From the NCBI GenBank assembly GCA_016715865.1, contig JADJXM010000024.1, positions 1 to 47,601 on the forward strand: a DNA stretch of 47,601 nucleotides, written 5' to 3'. Within the stretch, counting starts at the first letter, position 1. The number at the start of each line of letters is the position of its first letter. The DNA comes from Acidobacteriota bacterium. GTDB lineage: Bacteria; Acidobacteriota; Blastocatellia; RBC074. Shown piece after piece: positions 43,068 to 47,601 of the stretch. The position numbers were made by a program, and so were the translations under genes. Below the pieces are notes generated by a model. The model searched no databases. It had not been told where the DNA came from and saw nothing but the letters and a program-made list of their open reading frames with translations.

Positions 43068-46000
43068 TTAGTTTGTCAGTTTCACCGAGATCAGCTTCGA
43101 GACGCCCGGGTCCTCCATGGTCACGCCATAGAGTGTATTCGCAGCCTCCATCGTACGCTTGCTGTGAGTGATGATCATGAACTGAGTCTTCGCGCTCATC
43201 TCGATCACCTTATCGGCAAAGCGGCCGATGTTGACCTCATCAAGCGGAGCATCGACTTCGTCCAGGAGGCAGAATGGGCTTGGGCGGTATTTGAAGATCG
43301 CCATGACCAGTGAGAGTGCAGTCATCGCTTTCTCGCCACCCGAAAGAAGCAGTACGTTTTGAAGACGCTTGCCCGGCGGCTGAGCGATGATCTCGATTCC
43401 ACTTTCGAGGATATCCGTTTCGTCGATCAATCGCATCTCGCCGTGACCGCCGCCGAAGAGCTCCGTGAACATCCCCTTGAAATTCTCGTTGATGACGTGG
43501 AAAGCCTCAATGAACCGCTCCTTCGAGCGCCGCTTGATCTCAGCGATAGCCGCCTGAGTATCGATGATCGCTTTCTCGATGTCTGATTTCTGTCTAGTCA
43601 GGAATTCGAACCGCTCTTCAATCTCGACCAGCTCATCGAGCGCCATCATGTTGACCGGACCGAGATTGTCGATTCTTGAGCGCAGCTCTTCCAGCCGTGA
43701 CTTGGCGGTAGTGAGGTCGAAATTCTCGGGAACCGTCCAGAAAGTTACCTCACGGTCGTCGGCGATGTCGAAATCTTCGGCATCAGGGTCGGTGTCAGCG
43801 TCGAGAGAAATGGGGCGCTCGCTGATGCTTGCGCTCAATTGGCTCGCGGTCAGTTCGGGCTGCTGGTCAAGCCGGTCGCATATCTCGACCAGGTTTTCAC
43901 CGAGTTCCGCGTGGCAGGCCTGTAAAAGGTGATCGATGTTGCTCGACAGGCGAGCCAGTTCGATCTCTTTCTGAGCCCTGGCTTCACGGGTCTGAACGGA
44001 GGTTTCGCGCAGCGTTCGCAGCTGAAGCTCGATCTCTTCGGCGCGCTCACGAGCCACAGCGAGGGCACGGGTGCGCTGATCGAGCTCTTCGAGCCTGAGT
44101 TGTTGCTGACCTGTCAGATTTTCGAGCTGTTCGGCGGTTCCGGCGAGATTGGCTTCCGTGGTGCTGGTCTGTTCATTCGCCGCGATCGCTTCCATACGCG
44201 CGACATTGAGGCGGTTCTCGAGATCAGCCGATTCATTCTGCAACCGGTTGATGTCATTTTGAAGACCGCGCCGGCGTTCGGTCTGAGCAGCGAACTCTGC
44301 TCTGCGGCGCGACAGTTCCTGAGCCCGCTGTTCGGCATTACGTCGCAATTCGGCGACTTCTGCCTGGGCGACATCGACTGTCTGTTCGGCAGCTGAACGC
44401 ACCTGTTCGGCATCGGCCAGTTGTGCCGCGGCATGTTCGAGCTTGCCCTCGGCCTCTTTCAGCTCCGATTCAGCCTGGGCCGTCTCCTGCTCGACGACGC
44501 GAATGTGAGTCGATGTTCGTTCGCGTTCGCGCTCGCACTGCTGCATCTGTTCGCGCAGCACCGCCAGCTGCTTGTCGATCTGGCGAAGTTGGGCATCGAG
44601 CCTTTGCTGTGACTCTTCAAGTTTGACGATCCGTCCCTTGATCTCTTCGAGTTCGCCTTCGGACTGGGCGGCTGCTGCGGTCAGGGATTCGAATCGCTCG
44701 GAGAGTTCACCGATCTCACGTTTGAGCGAGAGCACACCCATGCTGGATTCTGAACGACTTCCGCCGGAGATCAGCCGGCCGGCGATGACCCGCTCACCTG
44801 TCAGTGCGAGCGTCGTCAATGCCTCATGCGATCCGTTGTCTCGGCCGTTTTGAGATGATCCATTGCCGGAGCTCGAGTATTTGATCGCCTGCGTCGTGTC
44901 TTCGACGATATGGGCGTTGGCAAGCGCCGGTAATGCCAGTTTGAAGGCCTCAGCGAATTCAGGTCTCAGGCCGAGCAGGGAATCGAGCGTTCCGCGGTAC
45001 GAGGGATTGCCATCCCCGTTTTGTCCAGGGGCGGCGGATTCGGCGCCGTGCAATCCGACGACCAGAAATGTCGCACGGCCGGCCGCTTCGTTCTTCAGGA
45101 ATTCTATCGCTCCAAGCGCGTCGTCGAAGGTCGGGACAACGACATATTGAAGCTCGTCCCGCAGCGCGACATCGATCAGACTCTCGTTTTCAGGCGAAAC
45201 CTGAACATAATCGGCCAGTGTGCCGAGGGTCTTGAAACCATTCAAATTCGGATCTCGCTTCATCAACGCCTGAACGGCTTCGGAATAGCAGGCTCGCTGC
45301 CTGTCAAGATCGTGCAGCGATTGCAGCCTGTGTTCGGCGGACGCCAGTTCACGATTGACCTGAGTCACAGAATTCTGTCGATCATCCCTCCGGCGACGAA
45401 GCTCCGCCAGTTGTGTGACCACGTCGTTCAACTCAGTCGTCACGCTTTCGTGCTGAGCATTCGATTCCGTCAGGCTGCCTGACAATTTTGAGAATTGTTC
45501 CTCGGCAGCCCGGGACTGAGCTCCGGCGCGCTCGCGCTCTGTCGCGAGGCCCTCCAGTCGCGCGCTGCTTCGATCGACAGCTTCCGTGAACTGCCGGTTG
45601 AGCTGGCGCCAGCGCTCCATGGTCGTCGCGCTTTCATATACGGCTTTGCGGGCCTCTTCCAGCCTGCCCTCGGTCTCAGTGTCGCGATCGATCTGCGCGC
45701 GATGTTCAGTCTCGGCCTCGGAGAGCAGTTTGCTGTGCGTGTTGATCTCATCTTCCAGAACCACGAGCTGTTCGCGAAGTCGCGCCGTTTCCTGATCGAT
45801 AAATTCGCGGCGCTCGCTGATCGCTGCCTGGTCGCGAGCGAACTGAGAAGCCCGCGTGCCCAGCGATTGCAGTTGTTCCTTCAGATGGGAATGCTGCTGC
45901 CGCGCGCGTTCGGTTTCAAGGTCGAGCGCTGCCGCCGCCTGTCGTGCCAGATTGAGCGCCTCCTCGGCCGACCGCGATACCTGAACTGCTTCGGTCTGCG

Positions 46001-47084
46001 AAGCTTCAAGCTCGGCAACCCGCGCCGTCAATTCTCCTGAACGCGAAACTATTTCATCCAGAAAATCCTGCAGCTGGCTGACCGTCTGGCGTGTTGATCG
46101 AAAATCGACAACGAAGACGGCGCGCATCAGATCGCGCATCTCCCCTCTCAGCCGCTTGTAACGCCTCGCCTTCGATGCCTGCCGTTTAAGGCTGTTCTGT
46201 TGCCTCTCGATCTCGAGCAATATATCCGTAATTCGCGAAAGGTTGGCGCGCGAAGCCTCGAGTTTAAGCTCGGCTGAATGCTGGCGCATCTTGAACTTCG
46301 AAATGCCGGCCGCTTCCTCTATCAGCGCGCGGCGATCGAGCGGTTTGGCCGACAGGATCTGGCCGATACGTCCCTGTTCTATGATCGCGTAGTGTGCTCC
46401 GCCCAGCCCCGTGCCGGCGAAAAGGTCCTGAACATCGCGCAGCCGGCAGATCCGGCCATTCATCTCGTATTCGCTCTCGCCTGTCCGATAGAGCCTGCGG
46501 CCGACTGAGATCCGCTCGCCTTCCTGAAAGACGCGCGGGACACCATCGACAGGCTTGCGACGCTGCTTCTTTTGCGGCTGCTTGTCAGTTCCCGGAGCGG
46601 CTTCAACCTGACTGGTCTCTGCAACTGCCGCAGCGTCAGAATCGGGATTCCCGGAAGCATCAATTTGAACCTCGGCGATATCTTCTACAGGCGTTTCAGC
46701 CGGCGCTTCCTCGACCGAAGCCTCTATCGCGGCGTCCGCCTGATCGAGCGACTCCTGGGCACGTGCCAGCGCCTCTGACTCCGGCTGGCGAACATCTCCG
46801 CGAATCTCGAACGTCTCGTGCACGACCATCGTCAACTGAACTTCGGCCATGCCCGAAGGCTGCCGGTTGCGGCTGCCCTGGAAGATTACGTCCTCCATCT
46901 TGCCGCCACGCAAGGCTTTTGCGCGCTGCTCGCCTATCACCCAGCTGATCGCGTCTGCCACATTGCTTTTGCCGCATCCATTGGGGCCCACAACCGCAGT
47001 GATCCCCTCTTCGTCAAAGACGATCTCGGTCGGATCACAAAAGGACTTGAAGCCCTGAATAAAAATCTTCTCGATTCTAAGCAT
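43068..47084 (-). CDS. smc: Chromosome segregation ATPase SMC with head insertion
   Basis: A 1338-residue SMC ATPase for chromosome organisation, normally about 1190 residues. Walker A GPNGCGKS is at 33-40. The coiled-coil arms run ~240-590 and ~770-1120, separated by a hinge near 600-740 (LADYVQVSPENESLIDVALRDEL). The signature LLSGGEKAMTAL and Walker B FCLLDEVDAPLDE lie near the C-terminus. About 85 extra residues sit between ~98 and ~183, an acidic, Ala/Glu/Pro-rich stretch ending in a basic patch (KQPQKKQRRKPVDG), between EVQLTMVV and RISVGRRLYRTGE. The rest of the head is canonical. ScpA/ScpB are not in the window. Start ATG 47084. Confidence 0.93.
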   Translation of the reverse strand: MLRIEKIFIQGFKSFCDPTEIVFDEEGITAVVGPNGCGKSNVADAISWVIGEQRAKALRGGKMEDVIFQGSRNRQPSGMAEVQLTMVVHETFEIRGDVRQPESEALARAQESLDQADAAIEASVEEAPAETPVEDIAEVQIDASGNPDSDAAAVAETSQVEAAPGTDKQPQKKQRRKPVDGVPRVFQEGERISVGRRLYRTGESEYEMNGRICRLRDVQDLFAGTGLGGAHYAIIEQGRIGQILSAKPLDRRALIEEAAGISKFKMRQHSAELKLEASRANLSRITDILLEIERQQNSLKRQASKARRYKRLRGEMRDLMRAVFVVDFRSTRQTVSQLQDFLDEIVSRSGELTARVAELEASQTEAVQVSRSAEEALNLARQAAAALDLETERARQQHSHLKEQLQSLGTRASQFARDQAAISERREFIDQETARLREQLVVLEDEINTHSKLLSEAETEHRAQIDRDTETEGRLEEARKAVYESATTMERWRQLNRQFTEAVDRSSARLEGLATERERAGAQSRAAEEQFSKLSGSLTESNAQHESVTTELNDVVTQLAELRRRRDDRQNSVTQVNRELASAEHRLQSLHDLDRQRACYSEAVQALMKRDPNLNGFKTLGTLADYVQVSPENESLIDVALRDELQYVVVPTFDDALGAIEFLKNEAAGRATFLVVGLHGAESAAPGQNGDGNPSYRGTLDSLLGLRPEFAEAFKLALPALANAHIVEDTTQAIKYSSSGNGSSQNGRDNGSHEALTTLALTGERVIAGRLISGGSRSESSMGVLSLKREIGELSERFESLTAAAAQSEGELEEIKGRIVKLEESQQRLDAQLRQIDKQLAVLREQMQQCERERERTSTHIRVVEQETAQAESELKEAEGKLEHAAAQLADAEQVRSAAEQTVDVAQAEVAELRRNAEQRAQELSRRRAEFAAQTERRRGLQNDINRLQNESADLENRLNVARMEAIAANEQTSTTEANLAGTAEQLENLTGQQQLRLEELDQRTRALAVARERAEEIELQLRTLRETSVQTREARAQKEIELARLSSNIDHLLQACHAELGENLVEICDRLDQQPELTASQLSASISERPISLDADTDPDAEDFDIADDREVTFWTVPENFDLTTAKSRLEELRSRIDNLGPVNMMALDELVEIEERFEFLTRQKSDIEKAIIDTQAAIAEIKRRSKERFIEAFHVINENFKGMFTELFGGGHGEMRLIDETDILESGIEIIAQPPGKRLQNVLLLSGGEKAMTALSLVMAIFKYRPSPFCLLDEVDAPLDEVNIGRFADKVIEMSAKTQFMIITHSKRTMEAANTLYGVTMEDPGVSKLISVKLTN

Positions 47085-47481
47085 TTAAACCACTTATGTT
47101 CGCTGGGGTTATTCGCCGAGAAAACCACAATTTATAGCGTTGTTTTAAGATAGGAGCGCACTATACGGTAGCCGGAGGAGTTTGTCAATTGTGGGAAGGG
47201 GTATAGTGATAGGCGCTCCATGTCTACACTTTGCTCTTGAGCAACTAAAGAATTAAGAGCTGGTTTGCAAGGGAACGGTGGGTATCATATCCGCATCATA
47301 CGATGGATTATGAAAAGACTTAGATGACCATGATCTATCGGGATGAATATTTTGTTGCCTCTACAAAAATAAAGAATTGATCTGAGTCCTTAACAAAATC
47401 TAGGTTTTCAAAGGAATAACCGGGAATCCTAAGTCACTCGTAGCATTATGATTGATGCTTTATAAACCAATTGTTTTAAAC
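47085..47481. other. Intergenic region with no recognised feature
   Basis: About 400 bp upstream of smc, AT-rich. No tRNA, repeat family member or open frame of note was seen. The smc promoter should lie at its left end. Confidence 0.5.
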
Positions 47482-47601
47482 TCAAGTATAAAATGCACTA
47501 CCCTCAAGCTGATGGGATACTTTTACAGCTTCTAGAAAGATTCCTTCCCATCCGTCAATGAGATCAGATGCATTAGGCCGCTTTTCAGTAGAGAAATCTA
47601 A
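47482..47601 (-). CDS. Possible 3' end of a gene running off the window
   Basis: On the minus strand a frame is open from the window edge for 39 codons (...RPNASDLIDGWEGIFLEAVK...) to a TGA at 47482-47484. Its composition is protein-like, but no family was recognised and no start is visible. It could equally be a chance open stretch in AT-rich DNA. Confidence 0.3.
   Translation of the reverse strand, partial: LDFSTEKRPNASDLIDGWEGIFLEAVKVSHQLEGSAFYT

Overview
The window looks like chromosome from an acidobacterium, probably class Blastocatellia. The main reason is a secreted protein at 31778-34057 that ends in a TIGR03437-type domain, a family first defined in Solibacter. The many intergenic repeats, a form II-like coxL operon, PHM-like cytochrome c proteins and large CHASE2/FecR signalling genes fit that placement, but it is an inference from gene content.

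Layout. Positions 1-7132 hold a GxxExxY protein and an exopolysaccharide/nucleotide-sugar block: frameshifted asnB, a GT4 glycosyltransferase, an NAD-dependent sugar-nucleotide epimerase, and a fusion of a WecA/MraY-type phosphosugar transferase with a CapD-like membrane and Rossmann region. Positions 7137-16247 hold a lasso-peptide (RiPP) gene cluster: RRE/B1, B2 protease, cyclase C, two precursor genes, an HPr-kinase-like kinase, a 2OG-Fe(II) oxygenase, a PRMT-like methyltransferase with a C-terminal PqqD-like domain, an ABC exporter and an NTP_transf_5 protein. Most of these genes carry single-base frameshifts, and the cyclase has lost about 320 bp. Only B1, the first precursor, the oxygenase and the nucleotidyltransferase read through cleanly.

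From 16.4 kb to 47 kb every recognisable full-length gene is intact. This part holds two tandem membrane SpoIIE-type phosphatases, an anchored FKBP, a LysR regulator, a haem/copper monooxygenase-like protein, a sialidase-like secreted protein, tRNA-Gln(CUG), a coxS-coxL-coxM operon with coxG downstream, a DUF5666 x6/TIGR03437 secreted protein, a CHASE2 histidine kinase with an NtrC-type regulator and a FecR/outer-membrane-barrel protein, a second sialidase-like protein, a small D-R-N-R-N-G repeat protein, and SMC with an unusual insertion in its head.

Gene borders are crowded with repeats. There are about 160-230 bp MITE-like elements with satellite-like inverted arms, heptad inverted repeats of the GAAAGTT, GAAAGTA and GAAACTG types, and long perfect hairpins starting ATGGAGT. 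Several of them supply the last codons or the stop codon of the adjoining gene.

The most interesting signals are the decaying, highly decorated lasso cluster, the concentration of lesions in the first 15 kb, the repeat families at gene borders, and the CHASE2/NtrC/FecR-barrel signalling locus.
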